Shown piece after piece: positions 1 to 9,144 of a stretch of 64,000 nt of DNA. Position 1 is the first letter of the stretch. Every line of letters starts with the position of its first letter. The notes beneath the pieces were generated by a model. It was not told the origin of the DNA. It saw nothing but the letters and a program-made list of their open reading frames with translations, and made no database searches. The stretch is from positions 992,001 to 1,056,000 of the forward strand of contig NZ_CP115921.1 in assembly GCF_040412085.2 (NCBI RefSeq), written 5' to 3'. Origin of the DNA: Vibrio sp. CB1-14 (GTDB lineage: Bacteria; Pseudomonadota; Gammaproteobacteria; Enterobacterales; Vibrionaceae). The position numbers were made by a program, and so were the translations under genes.

Positions 1-456
1 GGTGGTAATTTCGATCGCCGCGACGGTGCGAACAACGACGCACAAGGTGTTCGACTATTGAACTGGGGTGTGATTAGCCTAGGTGAGAAGTGGGAAATGG
101 GTCACCAATTCCTTGCTGCACGATCGACAGACGCGGCAATTTCAGCGACGAACCGTGCTAAGACTGACCATGATTTGTTCTCTGCAGTAATTCGCCCAAT
201 GTACCAATGGACTGACACAGTGCGTACGGTATTTGAAGCGGGTACTTACGTTGAAAACTACAGCAATTACGGTAACAAAAAAGGCAGCAAGTTGACGGTT
301 GCGCAGGCTTTTTCTATGGGTGAAGGCTTCTTTGCTCGTCCTGAAATTCGCGTATATGGCACTTATCTAAATGATCGTTCGGACAGCGCACAGCTTGCAG
401 ACAAATCAAAGAAAAACGAGTTCCTTGTAGGCGTACAAGTAGAAGCGTGGTTCTAA
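1..456 (+). CDS. lamB: Maltoporin LamB, C-terminal part (5' end outside window)
   Basis: The frame is open from the first base, so this is the last 151 residues of a longer gene. The product is an outer-membrane trimeric porin for maltose and maltodextrins. The segment alternates polar and aromatic residues as in beta-strands and ends in the EAWF motif, a C-terminal Phe typical of outer-membrane barrels. Stretches such as NWGVISLGEKWEMGHQFL and FFARPEIRVYGTYL match the LamB C-terminus. The next gene is malM, as in the enterobacterial and Vibrio maltose loci, which supports the call. The TTG at 58 is only an internal codon. Confidence 0.93.
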   Translation, partial: GGNFDRRDGANNDAQGVRLLNWGVISLGEKWEMGHQFLAARSTDAAISATNRAKTDHDLFSAVIRPMYQWTDTVRTVFEAGTYVENYSNYGNKKGSKLTVAQAFSMGEGFFARPEIRVYGTYLNDRSDSAQLADKSKKNEFLVGVQVEAWF

Positions 457-482
457 CGTTTTACTCATTAATTTAATAGACG

Positions 483-510
483 AAGGGCGAAGGTGACTTC
501 GCCCTTTTTT
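483..510 (+). terminator. Hairpin with T-tract between lamB and malM
   Basis: Ten-base arms (AAGGGCGAAG at 483-492 and CTTCGCCCTT at 497-506) with a GTGA loop are followed by four more T residues. It ends directly before the malM ribosome binding site, so it probably acts as a partial terminator that lowers malM expression relative to lamB. Confidence 0.75.
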
Positions 511-520
511 GGAGACGAAC

Positions 521-1357
521 ATGATCAAACTATCGACGACCCTGATTAGTAGCTGCTTGTTACTCGCTGGATGTCAGAGTGCCGAAGTGGTAGAGCAAGC
601 GCCACTTCGCTCTCAAGCAACGATTTTCGATCCGGCTAGCCTTAACGTACTGGCTATGAAAGCACCGAGTGAACAGACATTTCGAATCGATGAGAATAGC
701 CAGCGCTATGTCATAGACGGTGTCGAGAGTCCAGTTGCAGTCGTCTCACTACCCCTAACTTCAGGTGCGCTCGATATTACAATCACTAGCCTGATATCTT
801 CTTCTGCCTTTGCTCCTTATGTGGTAGTTATCCGTGATGATGGTAGCGTGGTTGAGCAATATGATTTGAATGAGTTTGGGTATCTGCCTGCACGTTTTCA
901 CTTGGGAAATCGATTAGCTCTTAACTTCACGTTTGTTGCGCCAAGTGCAAACTCAAAGCTCATGCTGGTGGTGTACACCAAACCGGAAGCCGCGACTCGC
1001 AGCGTGACGGTAACTCATCCAGCAAAACTTGATGCTAAAGCTCGCGGGAACTATTTGCCTGAGGTGAAAGATATTCAGGTACCTTTTAGTGATCAAGGTG
1101 AGGTTATTATTGCCATTGATGGCCGCAAGTCACAGGCCAATCCAACCCCAAGTGATGAACAAGTCACTCAGAGCAAGGTCATTGCGGCAAAAGCGACTCA
1201 AGAATCGAGTGAGTTTTATCGTCAAGCGATCACCCATGCAGTTGATAACAACCAGTTAAAAAAAGCAGTGAGTTTACTCGAAGAGGCTGAGTCACTTGGC
1301 GTGGAGGGTGCGCGCGAGGCGTTCAACAAAGCGGTGAATGCTGCTGCTTCGCAGTAA
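521..1357 (+). CDS. malM: Maltose operon periplasmic lipoprotein MalM
   Basis: This 278-residue protein has a lipoprotein signal ending in LLLAGC (Cys18). The body matches the MalM family: a short periplasmic protein of unknown exact role that is co-expressed with lamB. I chose the ATG at 521 because GGAG lies 7 bases upstream and the signal peptide begins there; an in-frame TTG at 509 would put four extra residues in front of it and lacks a ribosome site. The C-terminal 60 residues are helical and charged. It follows lamB after an intergenic hairpin. Confidence 0.88.
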   Translation: MIKLSTTLISSCLLLAGCQSAEVVEQAPLRSQATIFDPASLNVLAMKAPSEQTFRIDENSQRYVIDGVESPVAVVSLPLTSGALDITITSLISSSAFAPYVVVIRDDGSVVEQYDLNEFGYLPARFHLGNRLALNFTFVAPSANSKLMLVVYTKPEAATRSVTVTHPAKLDAKARGNYLPEVKDIQVPFSDQGEVIIAIDGRKSQANPTPSDEQVTQSKVIAAKATQESSEFYRQAITHAVDNNQLKKAVSLLEEAESLGVEGAREAFNKAVNAAASQ

Positions 1358-1478
1358 AACGGAAGAATAATTGACCGATTAGTGTAAAAGCGTGGTGTTG
1401 ATCGACAATCGCACTTAATTGTTGGCGCAATCAGCCGTTACTATAGAGAGTAACCGTTACCACAAAAGCCACTCAATT

Positions 1479-2654
1479 ATGTCGACACTTACCATTGCTA
1501 TTGGCGCTACCAGCTTGTCACTGTTGCTGGTGTTCGTCTGGATGTTCTCGCTCTCACTGCGCAAGAAGCGTATGGAGGAAGAGCGTCTTGCGCGAGAGGC
1601 CGCCTATCGTCGAGCGATGGAAAAAGCGCGTCAGCAAGAGAGGCAAGATCGCGTCTTCAAAGCCGAGACCGGTCATGTACCAACCATTCTCTATCTCGCC
1701 AAAGAAGCAGAGAGAAGCAAACCTAACGAAGCGCTATATTGGTATCACAAAGGCGCAGAGCTCGACAATATTACCTCAATGTACGGCATTGTTCGCCTTA
1801 GCGACAAAAAGCGCGAAGACCTCGTTCTTCGCGAACAAGCCAATTATTGGCGATTATGTATAGCAGGTGCAGAAGGTGACGTTCACGCTAAGTTTGAAGC
1901 TGCGAAAGCGCAAATATTTGGTCAAGGTGTTGAGCGCAATATCCCAAGAGGCGTCGCTAAAATTCAAGAGGTAGCTGAAGAAGGCAACCTTGAAGCGATT
2001 CTGTTTATGGGAGATTGGAGCATTTCTCCCGAGAACCCTGTACCGTCACCAAAGCAGTCCACCCAGTGGTTTGAAAAAGCCGCGGACAAACAAAGCGAAG
2101 AAGGAATGACTAAGCTTGGCCTTAACTTCTTAAATGGCGTTGGCGTGGAGCAAGACGGTCAGCGCGCATGTTACTGGCTTGAACGTGCGGCCGAAAAGGG
2201 TAACGTCGAAGCGATGTATTTTTCCGGTGAAGCGTGGCGTGATGTAAAACCGAATGGCGCAGCTATCGCTTATATTTGGCTATTTATGTCTGCGTACATG
2301 GGCTATGAGCCCGCTAAATCGGCTCGTGATGCAGTGGGCAGCACGTTGGGCGTTGATTCCGTCGTTGGGCTGCAGTCACTGGCTAAGCCTGTTTTGAAAA
2401 AACTGCAGTTTGGTCCCGTCGTCAAACACTCGTTGATTCGTGCCCTAAACAAACTCTACAAACGGGAGTTACCTTTATTTGGGTTAGTACAGGATGGAGA
2501 GCAGGAACCAGCCTCTACAACTCAAAACGAAGTGCCGCCAGAGGCCAAGCCTAGCGAGACTGAGAGCACGATCTCTTCAAATATTGAGGACGCTACCGAG
2601 GACACGGCAAGCTCATACAGCTACTCCAGTTATGATACTCACTATTCACAATAA
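1479..2654 (+). CDS. Sel1-repeat (TPR-like) membrane-anchored protein
   Basis: This 391-residue protein has one N-terminal membrane helix (about residues 3-24), then a highly charged coiled stretch rich in Arg, Glu and Lys (25-60). Sel1-like repeats follow, recognisable by patterns such as ALYWYHKGAELD, STQWFEKAADKQS and ACYWLERAAEKGN, each with small residues at regular spacing. The tail is acidic and Ser/Thr-rich. Sel1 repeats are protein-interaction scaffolds; no catalytic motif is visible. I chose the ATG at 1479; an upstream in-frame TTG at 1419 would add 20 residues of no recognisable character. There is no strong Shine-Dalgarno at either. The specific function is unknown. Confidence 0.8.
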   Translation: MSTLTIAIGATSLSLLLVFVWMFSLSLRKKRMEEERLAREAAYRRAMEKARQQERQDRVFKAETGHVPTILYLAKEAERSKPNEALYWYHKGAELDNITSMYGIVRLSDKKREDLVLREQANYWRLCIAGAEGDVHAKFEAAKAQIFGQGVERNIPRGVAKIQEVAEEGNLEAILFMGDWSISPENPVPSPKQSTQWFEKAADKQSEEGMTKLGLNFLNGVGVEQDGQRACYWLERAAEKGNVEAMYFSGEAWRDVKPNGAAIAYIWLFMSAYMGYEPAKSARDAVGSTLGVDSVVGLQSLAKPVLKKLQFGPVVKHSLIRALNKLYKRELPLFGLVQDGEQEPASTTQNEVPPEAKPSETESTISSNIEDATEDTASSYSYSSYDTHYSQ

Positions 2655-2965
2655 AGTAGTCTTTACTCAAATTTGGTCTTTCGACTTATCACATATGACC
2701 TTACTGAATCACATGTGAATTTCTGTTTCACTATTGTTATTTTTACCTTTCCTTAATGTTCATTTGAGTTGTTTTATGGACTACTTTGGTGTGATCGATA
2801 TCACTCAATGTTTGTCTTTGACACTTCCATGACAAAAACAATGTTCAAAAAAATATTCTGAGCTCAGTTTCGGTGTGACCTTCAAGGATGCTTGGCAGTG
2901 GCCTTGTCGTTCGCACATTAAATCCGTGCCATTTTTGGCATTCCTGTTCTATACGGAGCTTTTTA
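2655..2965 (+). other. Intergenic region upstream of kdgM-like porin
   Basis: This is a 311-base AT-rich region. It holds a strong CRP-type site at 2790-2805 and a TTGACA hexamer at 2818-2823, for which I see no well-placed TATAAT partner. I see no small gene or terminator for the upstream Sel1 gene. Confidence 0.6.
2790..2805. promoter_or_regulatory. CRP-type binding site upstream of KdgM-family porin
   Basis: TGTGATCGATATCACT has the TGTGA-N6-TCAC(A/T) architecture with a near-perfect dyad. It lies 160 bases before the porin start, consistent with cAMP-CRP activation of a carbohydrate uptake gene. Function is inferred from the motif only. Confidence 0.7.
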
Positions 2966-3655
2966 ATGAAAACTTTTAAAATGACATTAGCAGCGGCACT
3001 CGTTGCTGCAGTAGCACTTCCAGCAAGCGCAAACTACGTTGACGTTCGTGGCGCTTACAACACAGAAGCAAAAACTTATGAAAGCCGTGTTCGCACGGGC
3101 ATGGGCTTTGCTGAAGATTGGGAAATTCACCTAGAAGGTACTCAAGGCCACGGCGATAGCGCGTTTAGCCAAGACGACCACAAAGTAGCAGCGTTCGAAA
3201 CTGAACTAAACTACAACTACGCAATCAACGACAACGTAACTCTAACTCCTGGTTTCGTTTACTGGAACGGTACTAGCCACTCAGAATACCGTCCTTACCT
3301 AAAAGCGACTTACGCAACAGGTAACTTCTACACTGCAGCACGTTACCGTTTCCAAGCGGCAACTGATGGTGTTGAGAACACAAACCAAGTTGACGCATGG
3401 GTAGGTTACAACGTTTCAGACTTCAACCTAGAATATAACCCAGCTTACATCGCACAAAACAACGGCGGTAAGATCAACAGCGATCTTTCTCGTGCAGACA
3501 GCAAATGGGAACACACGTTCCAAGTTAAATACACTGGTTTCGACACGTGGGCACCTTACCTAGATTACCAAATCCTAGACAAGACTTACGTAAGTCAAAA
3601 CGCTGAAGTGAAAACTGAAAACCGCGTTCGTGTGGGTGTAACGTTCAACTTCTAA
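2966..3655 (+). CDS. KdgM-family oligogalacturonate-specific porin
   Basis: This 229-residue outer-membrane protein has a cleavable signal (about residues 1-20, ending PASA) and then the start YVDVRGAYN typical of KdgM/OmpL/NanC monomeric 12-strand porins. It ends VTFNF with the terminal Phe used by the BAM machinery. KdgM proteins pass acidic oligosaccharides such as pectin-derived oligogalacturonides. I chose the ATG at 2966 because GGAG sits 7 bases upstream and the signal peptide starts there; the frame runs open to 2888. It is monocistronic, with a CRP site upstream and a terminator downstream. No pectin catabolic genes are next to it, so the exact substrate is inferred. Confidence 0.85.
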   Translation: MKTFKMTLAAALVAAVALPASANYVDVRGAYNTEAKTYESRVRTGMGFAEDWEIHLEGTQGHGDSAFSQDDHKVAAFETELNYNYAINDNVTLTPGFVYWNGTSHSEYRPYLKATYATGNFYTAARYRFQAATDGVENTNQVDAWVGYNVSDFNLEYNPAYIAQNNGGKINSDLSRADSKWEHTFQVKYTGFDTWAPYLDYQILDKTYVSQNAEVKTENRVRVGVTFNF

Positions 3656-3689
3656 TCTGATTTAGTCAGAGATAACGAATTGAATATCG

Positions 3690-3728
3690 AAACGCCGCAC
3701 ATGCATTGAGCGGCGTTTCTGTATTTTT
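3690..3728 (+). terminator. Rho-independent terminator of the KdgM-like gene
   Basis: Nine-base arms AAACGCCGC (3690-3698) and GCGGCGTTT (3710-3718) around an 11-base loop are followed by a T-rich run. Confidence 0.8.
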
Positions 3729-3752
3729 GGTTCAGTAAAACTAATCAGTTTG

Positions 3753-4682
3753 CTATACATGACGCTTTTCCAATAGCGACTTCACTAGACGCTGTATCCA
3801 AGTTAATGCTGAATTACGTGCCATTTTGCTCGGCCAAACCATATAAGTGTCAAAGGTTTTAGTCTCAAAAGGGAACGGTAGTGACTGTAAGTGGAACATC
3901 TCACCATACTCCTCAAATAACGTCTCAGGGACGGTTGCAATTGCCTGGGATTGAGAAATAGAAGGCAACATGCCTAGTAGTGATGAATGTTGGCTGTGGG
4001 TACGCCTAGGAGGCAAAACATCGCTGACTAACCATTCAACAAAAGTGAGATTATCGCGACGAATGTTTAGCAGCGCATGGCTTTCCTCCATGTAGACTTG
4101 TTTGGTCATTTGGCCATTCTTGAGTCGAGGATGATGCTGACTTGCAATGCAGACTAGACCGTCGCTGTGCAAAAGCTGTGACTGAAAAACGCGACCGTCA
4201 GGTGGGGCTACGTCAATGACAAGATCGACTTTTTCGAGCCTTAAGTCCTCATAAATACGTGCATCATTGGGAGGTAGCTCTTTTAGGATTAAAGAGATGC
4301 CTGGGTACTTGTCAAGAACATGGAGCTGTTTTTGAAGCCGCAGTAGAGCCGCTTCATGGCAATAGATTACAAAGCTTCGCCGGCTAGTGAGTGGGTCGAA
4401 GCTGTCCAACCCTTCCATTACCTTATCGATACCCAACAAGTGTTCATGTATGTGCTCGTAAAAGTCGACCGCAAACCTTGTCGGTTTAATGCCTCGTCCT
4501 GTTCGGGTAAACAGTTCACTGCCAAGTGCGCCTTTTAGTCTTGACAGTGCGTTACTGACTGACGATTGTGTTAAATCCAATTCTTCAGCTGATTTAGTGA
4601 CAGACTGTGTTTCATAGGTCGAGACAAACACTCGCAACAAGTTGAGATCGAACTTCTTGCTATTTTGTTTATTCGAAACCAT
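3753..4682 (-). CDS. LysR-family transcriptional regulator
   Basis: This 309-residue protein has an N-terminal winged helix (about residues 11-70, with FDLNLLRVFVSTYETQSVTK and the SVSNALSRLK recognition helix) and a C-terminal two-lobed effector domain. The FDLNLL start and overall length match the LeuO/NodD-like branch of LysR regulators. The ATG at 4682 has AAGGAAG five bases upstream. It lies 55 bases before the 3' end of the exporter operon, also on the minus strand, so it is transcribed after it or alone. The ligand and target are unknown. Confidence 0.88.
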   Translation of the reverse strand: MVSNKQNSKKFDLNLLRVFVSTYETQSVTKSAEELDLTQSSVSNALSRLKGALGSELFTRTGRGIKPTRFAVDFYEHIHEHLLGIDKVMEGLDSFDPLTSRRSFVIYCHEAALLRLQKQLHVLDKYPGISLILKELPPNDARIYEDLRLEKVDLVIDVAPPDGRVFQSQLLHSDGLVCIASQHHPRLKNGQMTKQVYMEESHALLNIRRDNLTFVEWLVSDVLPPRRTHSQHSSLLGMLPSISQSQAIATVPETLFEEYGEMFHLQSLPFPFETKTFDTYMVWPSKMARNSALTWIQRLVKSLLEKRHV

Positions 4683-4737
4683 GGTGCTTCCTTGTCAATT
4701 TGTTGTAATGGTTGGATGGCCGACATGAATGGCTCGG

Positions 4738-5838
4738 TTAGTCCAAGTTCTTCTTAAATCTTAGCGCAGCCACAACAATACCGATGAAGGTAAATCCAGC
4801 CAGCCAAAGTGTATCTCGCCATACGTCTGCTAAATCAGCACCGCGTAAAATAATCCCTCGAATCATGCGCATAAAGTGAGTGGCCGGTAAAGCTTCTGCA
4901 ATCCACTGAGCGGCAGTGGGCATGGCTTCGTAGGGGAACATAAAGCCAGAGAGTAGAATGGAGGGAAGCAGAATAAACACGGTCATTTGCATCGCTTGTA
5001 GCTGGGTCTGAGCGATGGTTGAAATCACCAGCCCTAAGGTGAGGCTAGCGGCAATAAACAGTAAGCTACCGAGTAGTATCTGGCTGATTTGCCCATTAAT
5101 GGGAACGCTGAAAATGAGGTAGCCCAAGCCTAAAATAATGAAAATTTGGATAAGACCGATGAAGATATAGGGCACGATTTTGCCAATCATCAATTCAAGC
5201 GAATGGATCGGCGTGGTGATAAGTAGCTCTAAGTTGCCCCGCTCTCGTTCGCGCACGATGGCCGCGCTGGTAAAGAGGATCATGGTCATGGTCAATATCA
5301 CCCCAAGCAGACCAGGCACGATGTTGACCGCAGAGCGCTGGCTGGGATTATACAGCAAGGTTGCTTCAAAAGTTTTGGTTTGGTTGGGCTGATACCCTGC
5401 GATAGCAAACTCCGCTATCGGCATAGTTTGCAGTGAGAGTAAGGCTGCACTTACCATGGTATCAGAACCATCCACAAGCCACTGCCCAAGTGTTTCTTGG
5501 TGCGTGATACGCTGGGTTAGGTTGGTTGGTAATATTAATGCGGCGCGCACGACGCCTTCTCTAATCGCCGTTTCTGCTTCCTTTACGGTGGCGTATTGAG
5601 CTTTGACATTTACGACTTGAGTGACTTTGACGGCTTCTACAATCACCCGACCAGGCGCTGACTCACTTTTATCCACGATAGCAACCGGTATATTGCGGAC
5701 GTCCGTGTTCATGGCAAAGCCAAACAGAATAAGCTGAATGAGTGGGATCATAATCACCATGCCAAAGGTGATGCGATCGCGTGAAAGCTGGCGGATCTCT
5801 TTCACCATAATGGCGCTCATACGAGTGAAACTTTTCAT
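4738..5838 (-). CDS. ABC-2 type exporter permease
   Basis: This 366-residue inner-membrane protein has the ABC-2 layout of YhhJ/YbhS-type permeases: one N-terminal helix (about 22-45) after the charged start KEIRQLSRDR, a large periplasmic loop (about 46-175), then five or six helices. The RERERGNLELL coupling segment before the second helix is characteristic. Its start overlaps the ATPase stop by four bases (ATGA), so the two are translationally coupled. With the adaptor lipoprotein it forms a tripartite drug or small-molecule exporter. Only one permease is present, so it probably homodimerises. Confidence 0.9.
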   Translation of the reverse strand: MKSFTRMSAIMVKEIRQLSRDRITFGMVIMIPLIQLILFGFAMNTDVRNIPVAIVDKSESAPGRVIVEAVKVTQVVNVKAQYATVKEAETAIREGVVRAALILPTNLTQRITHQETLGQWLVDGSDTMVSAALLSLQTMPIAEFAIAGYQPNQTKTFEATLLYNPSQRSAVNIVPGLLGVILTMTMILFTSAAIVRERERGNLELLITTPIHSLELMIGKIVPYIFIGLIQIFIILGLGYLIFSVPINGQISQILLGSLLFIAASLTLGLVISTIAQTQLQAMQMTVFILLPSILLSGFMFPYEAMPTAAQWIAEALPATHFMRMIRGIILRGADLADVWRDTLWLAGFTFIGIVVAALRFKKNLD

Positions 5839-6761
5839 TGTCGGCCTTCTCCTGTGACAGAGACAAAGACATCTTCGAGGCTAGGTCTTGCTGGTGTGAG
5901 TTCGCAATTTTCTAGCTCGGGAAATGTGTTAATGAGCCACTTAATGGGATCGGTAACTTGCTGGTAGATGAGTACACGCAGTCGAATACCAAGCTGAGCG
6001 GCAGAGCGTACTTCTGGGCATGCAATGAGGCGTTCTTTTAACGCTCTAAGATTCGAGGCTTTTACTTCAATGATGTTGACACCCATGTTGTTCATTAGGG
6101 TTTCTGGTTCGCCATCGGCGCGCATCTCACCGGATTCCATAATGGCTAAGCGATGACAGCGCTCGGCTTCATCCATGTAGTGAGTGGTGACCAGTATCGT
6201 GGTGCCTTGATCACTTAGATCAAACAGCTGTTCCCAAAAGTCGCGACGATTCTCAGGATCAACGGCGGATGTGGGCTCATCTAAAAACAACAACTCGGGG
6301 CGATGCATGGTGGCACAAGCGAGAGAAAGTCGCTGCTTTTGTCCTCCGCTCATGCCGCCGACTCGCTGCTTTTGGAGGTTAGTGAGCCCATAGATGGTCA
6401 TCTGCTCGGCGATTCGCTGTTTCAGCAAAGCCCTATCTAAGCCAAATATCTGGCCTATGAACTGAAGGTTTTCAAGAACGGTCAAATCATCATAGAGAGA
6501 GAATTTTTGCGTCATGTAGCCAATTTTAAGCCTGAGTGCTTCAGATTGTTCGGGGATCTGTAAGCCGAGCACATTGACCTCACCTTCGGTGGGTTTTAGC
6601 AAACCTGTGAGCATGCGAATTGTCGTGGATTTACCGCATCCGTTTGGCCCTAAAAACCCGTAGATACTGCCTTTAGGCACAGAGAGGTTAATTCCGTTGA
6701 TGGCGGTAAAGTCACCAAACTTTTTGACCAAGTTGGTCGCTGTTACTGCAATGTCTGTCAT
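5835..6761 (-). CDS. ABC exporter ATPase subunit
   Basis: This 308-residue protein has all the nucleotide-binding motifs: Walker A GPNGCGKST near residue 38, signature MSGGQKQRLSLA, Walker B LLFLDEPTSAVD, and a switch His in VTTHYMDEAERC. The C-terminal 80 residues resemble the extension seen in multidrug ABC-2 ATPases (CcmA/DrrA type). It sits directly against the adaptor gene with no gap and overlaps the permease by four bases, so it is the middle gene of an operon. It is half the size of RbbA-type fused ATPases. Confidence 0.92.
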   Translation of the reverse strand: MTDIAVTATNLVKKFGDFTAINGINLSVPKGSIYGFLGPNGCGKSTTIRMLTGLLKPTEGEVNVLGLQIPEQSEALRLKIGYMTQKFSLYDDLTVLENLQFIGQIFGLDRALLKQRIAEQMTIYGLTNLQKQRVGGMSGGQKQRLSLACATMHRPELLFLDEPTSAVDPENRRDFWEQLFDLSDQGTTILVTTHYMDEAERCHRLAIMESGEMRADGEPETLMNNMGVNIIEVKASNLRALKERLIACPEVRSAAQLGIRLRVLIYQQVTDPIKWLINTFPELENCELTPARPSLEDVFVSVTGEGRQ

Positions 6762-7718
6762 CTATTTGAGTCCTTGCAAGTCGACTTGAGCAGGGACGCC
6801 AGTCGGCAGGCTTTCTGCACTCGCAGGAAGGTCAATTTCGGCCAAATACATAAGTCGAGAGCGTTCGTCTTCTGTGAGGGCATAGTAAGGCGTGAACGAA
6901 GGGTCGGCAGCCACCCAGCGCACGCTGCCAGTTAACACCTCATTGAGACCGTCAACGTGTACATCAACTTGCAGTCCAGGAACGAACTTTACGCGCACAG
7001 AAGAAGGAACATAGACTCGGGCATAAGGGATACGATCTGCAAGCACCACAGCAACAAACGCCCCAACGGAAACACGTTCGCCTAGGTTATACGGCAGGCT
7101 ATCTAAGATGCCATCTCGAGTGGCAGTAATAGTCAACTCATCAAGCTGTTGAGTTTGTAAAGCAACATCGGCTTTAGCGGCGGCAAGCGCGGCTTCTGCT
7201 TGAGTAATATCTTCGGGTCTAGAGCCTGCGGTGAGTTTGGAAAATTCCTCATTGGCAGAGTTTAACTCGGCTCTGGCAGTATCACGGCTGGCGACCGCTT
7301 GGTCTTTTTGCGATTGGCTGGCGAGTTTTTTTCGCACTAGCTCAGAGGCGCGGGAATAGTTTTTCTGAGCTTCGGTGAGTTTTGCTTCTGCCATATCGAC
7401 TTGCGCTTTGGCGGCAGCAATGTCTTCCGGTCTTTCACCATTGGTTAGACGCAGTAAGTAAGCACTAGCTTTAGCCTCTTCGGCGATGGCATGCGCTAGC
7501 ACGGCTTCTTGGCGTTTAGTATCAAGGCGGACAAGTACATCACCAGTTTTGACACGGGTTCCCTCTCTTACGGGTAGCTCACGAATGATCTCATTAGCTG
7601 TGGAAGAAAAAGAAATACGATCTCTTTCCAGTGTGCCTAATGCCTTGCCGTTGTCATCGTTTTGGCAGCCAAGGAGCGCTAAGACTAGTGGAATAATGAT
7701 TAGCAGTGAACGTTTCAT
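6762..7718 (-). CDS. HlyD-family periplasmic adaptor lipoprotein of ABC exporter
   Basis: This 318-residue protein has a lipoprotein signal ending LALLGC (Cys17), a split lipoyl domain (about 35-75 and 195-225), and a long alpha-helical hairpin between them (about 75-190) containing two near-identical GERPEDIAAAKAQ and GSRPEDITQAEAA segments. It is a membrane-fusion protein of the YbhG/HlyD class that would link the inner-membrane ABC pump to a TolC-type outer-membrane channel. No TolC gene is in the window. It is the first gene of the operon with the ATPase and permease. Confidence 0.9.
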   Translation of the reverse strand: MKRSLLIIIPLVLALLGCQNDDNGKALGTLERDRISFSSTANEIIRELPVREGTRVKTGDVLVRLDTKRQEAVLAHAIAEEAKASAYLLRLTNGERPEDIAAAKAQVDMAEAKLTEAQKNYSRASELVRKKLASQSQKDQAVASRDTARAELNSANEEFSKLTAGSRPEDITQAEAALAAAKADVALQTQQLDELTITATRDGILDSLPYNLGERVSVGAFVAVVLADRIPYARVYVPSSVRVKFVPGLQVDVHVDGLNEVLTGSVRWVAADPSFTPYYALTEDERSRLMYLAEIDLPASAESLPTGVPAQVDLQGLK

Positions 7719-8172
7719 ACCTAACCCTTCTATGGAGATCTACTATCAATATTAGAAGGGTGTTGGCTATTTTCTAGCTGAATTTCATCAAGTTATGAAG
7801 TCAAGTCGCTTTTTAGCGATTCGGTGACTGGATAGATTTCTTTCGATTAATTTTGTACTTATCTTGCTATGCGATACTGCAGAGCGAGCGTGTTAACAGT
7901 GTCTATATCGTGAGTCCAGAATATTGATTGTATTTTCGATAATCTACACTGCCATTATGATCACAACGCCAGCGATTGTGAATTTTACTACGACATAGGT
8001 AGAAGAATTTGTTGCGGATGTTTTTAACTGGTTGTTAAACGTAATATAGTTTTTTCTAAATTGTCTGAAACCACATCACGTATTGACACTCTTTTGCCGC
8101 TTCTGACTAGTACCTGATATAGGGATTTCGTAGATTATCAATTAGGAACACGGCAAAGGCTGCCACCGCGTT
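7719..8172. other. Intergenic region between divergent exporter operon and M23/bactofilin pair
   Basis: This 454-base AT-rich region separates two divergently transcribed operons, so both promoters must lie here. A TTGACA hexamer at 8083-8088 points toward the M23 gene but has no convincing TATAAT at the usual spacing. A dyad TCACAA/TTGTGA (7961-7966 and 7976-7981) with a nine-base spacer could be a regulator site. I see no coding frame of value and no terminator. Confidence 0.5.
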
Positions 8173-9144
8173 ATGGAACACTGCACTATCATGAAAGATC
8201 AACTCACAATCTCAATTTCAACGATTAATGGCTCCTCCCACTGGCAGCTAAGTAAATCGATGCGTCGCAGCTTAAAGAGCTTGGCGGGGATCGGGCTGGT
8301 GTTAGTGCTAGGGGCCGTGCTACTTATTCAGCACTTGTATCAGGTGGTGGATTACGCGGAGTTAAAGCAGGCGGAGCTTGCCAGTGAATCACAAACGCTT
8401 GGGGACGAGTTGGCCAACCTGCAAGATCTTAAGCAGACATTGCAACAAGATCTCTCTGAGCGTGAAGAGCGAATTAGCCTAGTGTCAGAGCGCCTAGCAG
8501 ATTTGGAAAAGGTATTGGGCGTAGCCGACTCACCAGAGAATATCGACTTAGATTCAAGACTTGATGTAGCGGCGATTCACTCTAACGTGCGTATGACGAT
8601 GCTCAACCAGATCCCAAGTGGTTCACCGGTGGGTAAAGAGCGCATCTCGTCACAGTTTGGTAAGCGAAAGCACCCGGTGACGGGCAAACTAAAAATGCAC
8701 CGAGGTATGGACTTTGCGGTCAATACTGGCACAAAAATTTACGCGCCAGCGGATGGCGTGGTTGAAGTGACAAGACGCAGTAAGAAAGGGTCGGGTAACT
8801 TTCTTAGGTTGCAGCATTCGTTCGGTTTCTCCAGTTCATACTCTCACTTAAAGGGCTTTAAAGTTCGCCCGGGACAGTTCGTCCGTAAGGGAGAGCTCAT
8901 TGCCATTTCTGGTAACAGTGGCCTGTCATCGGGTCCACATTTGCATTATGAAGTTCGCTTTGTTGGGCGAGCACTTGACCCTAAGCCGTTCGTGGAGTGG
9001 GGCGTAAACGATTTCGAAGATATCTTTAAAAAGGAGCGAGCAATACGATGGGAATCTTTAGTAAAAACAGTGGAACAAAGAGTCGCTCAGCAGCTTCAAC
9101 TCTCATCGCCAAAGGCTGTGTTATTAGCGGAAAACTCAAACTAG
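8173..9144 (+). CDS. M23-family peptidoglycan endopeptidase, membrane-anchored
   Basis: This 323-residue protein has a short cytoplasmic N-terminus, one membrane helix (about 38-54), a coiled coil (about 61-116) and a C-terminal M23 (LytM) domain. The zinc ligands are intact: His176 and Asp180 in HRGMDF and His258 in GPHLHYE. It should cleave peptide cross-links in the periplasm. The ATG at 8191 (starting MKDQLTIS) is an equally good start; neither has a strong ribosome site. Its last 97 bases overlap the bactofilin gene in another frame. The pairing of an M23 peptidase with a bactofilin is known elsewhere, for example Csd1/CcmA in Helicobacter cell shape. Confidence 0.88.
   Translation: MEHCTIMKDQLTISISTINGSSHWQLSKSMRRSLKSLAGIGLVLVLGAVLLIQHLYQVVDYAELKQAELASESQTLGDELANLQDLKQTLQQDLSEREERISLVSERLADLEKVLGVADSPENIDLDSRLDVAAIHSNVRMTMLNQIPSGSPVGKERISSQFGKRKHPVTGKLKMHRGMDFAVNTGTKIYAPADGVVEVTRRSKKGSGNFLRLQHSFGFSSSYSHLKGFKVRPGQFVRKGELIAISGNSGLSSGPHLHYEVRFVGRALDPKPFVEWGVNDFEDIFKKERAIRWESLVKTVEQRVAQQLQLSSPKAVLLAENSN

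Noticed and set aside
1419..1478. Upstream TTG start for the Sel1 gene
   Set aside because: The extra 20 residues lack a ribosome site and would precede the membrane helix with no signal-like sequence.
2824..2860. KdgR-like operator upstream of the KdgM-family porin
   Set aside because: The AT-rich sequence has only partial similarity to the KdgR consensus, with no clear dyad.
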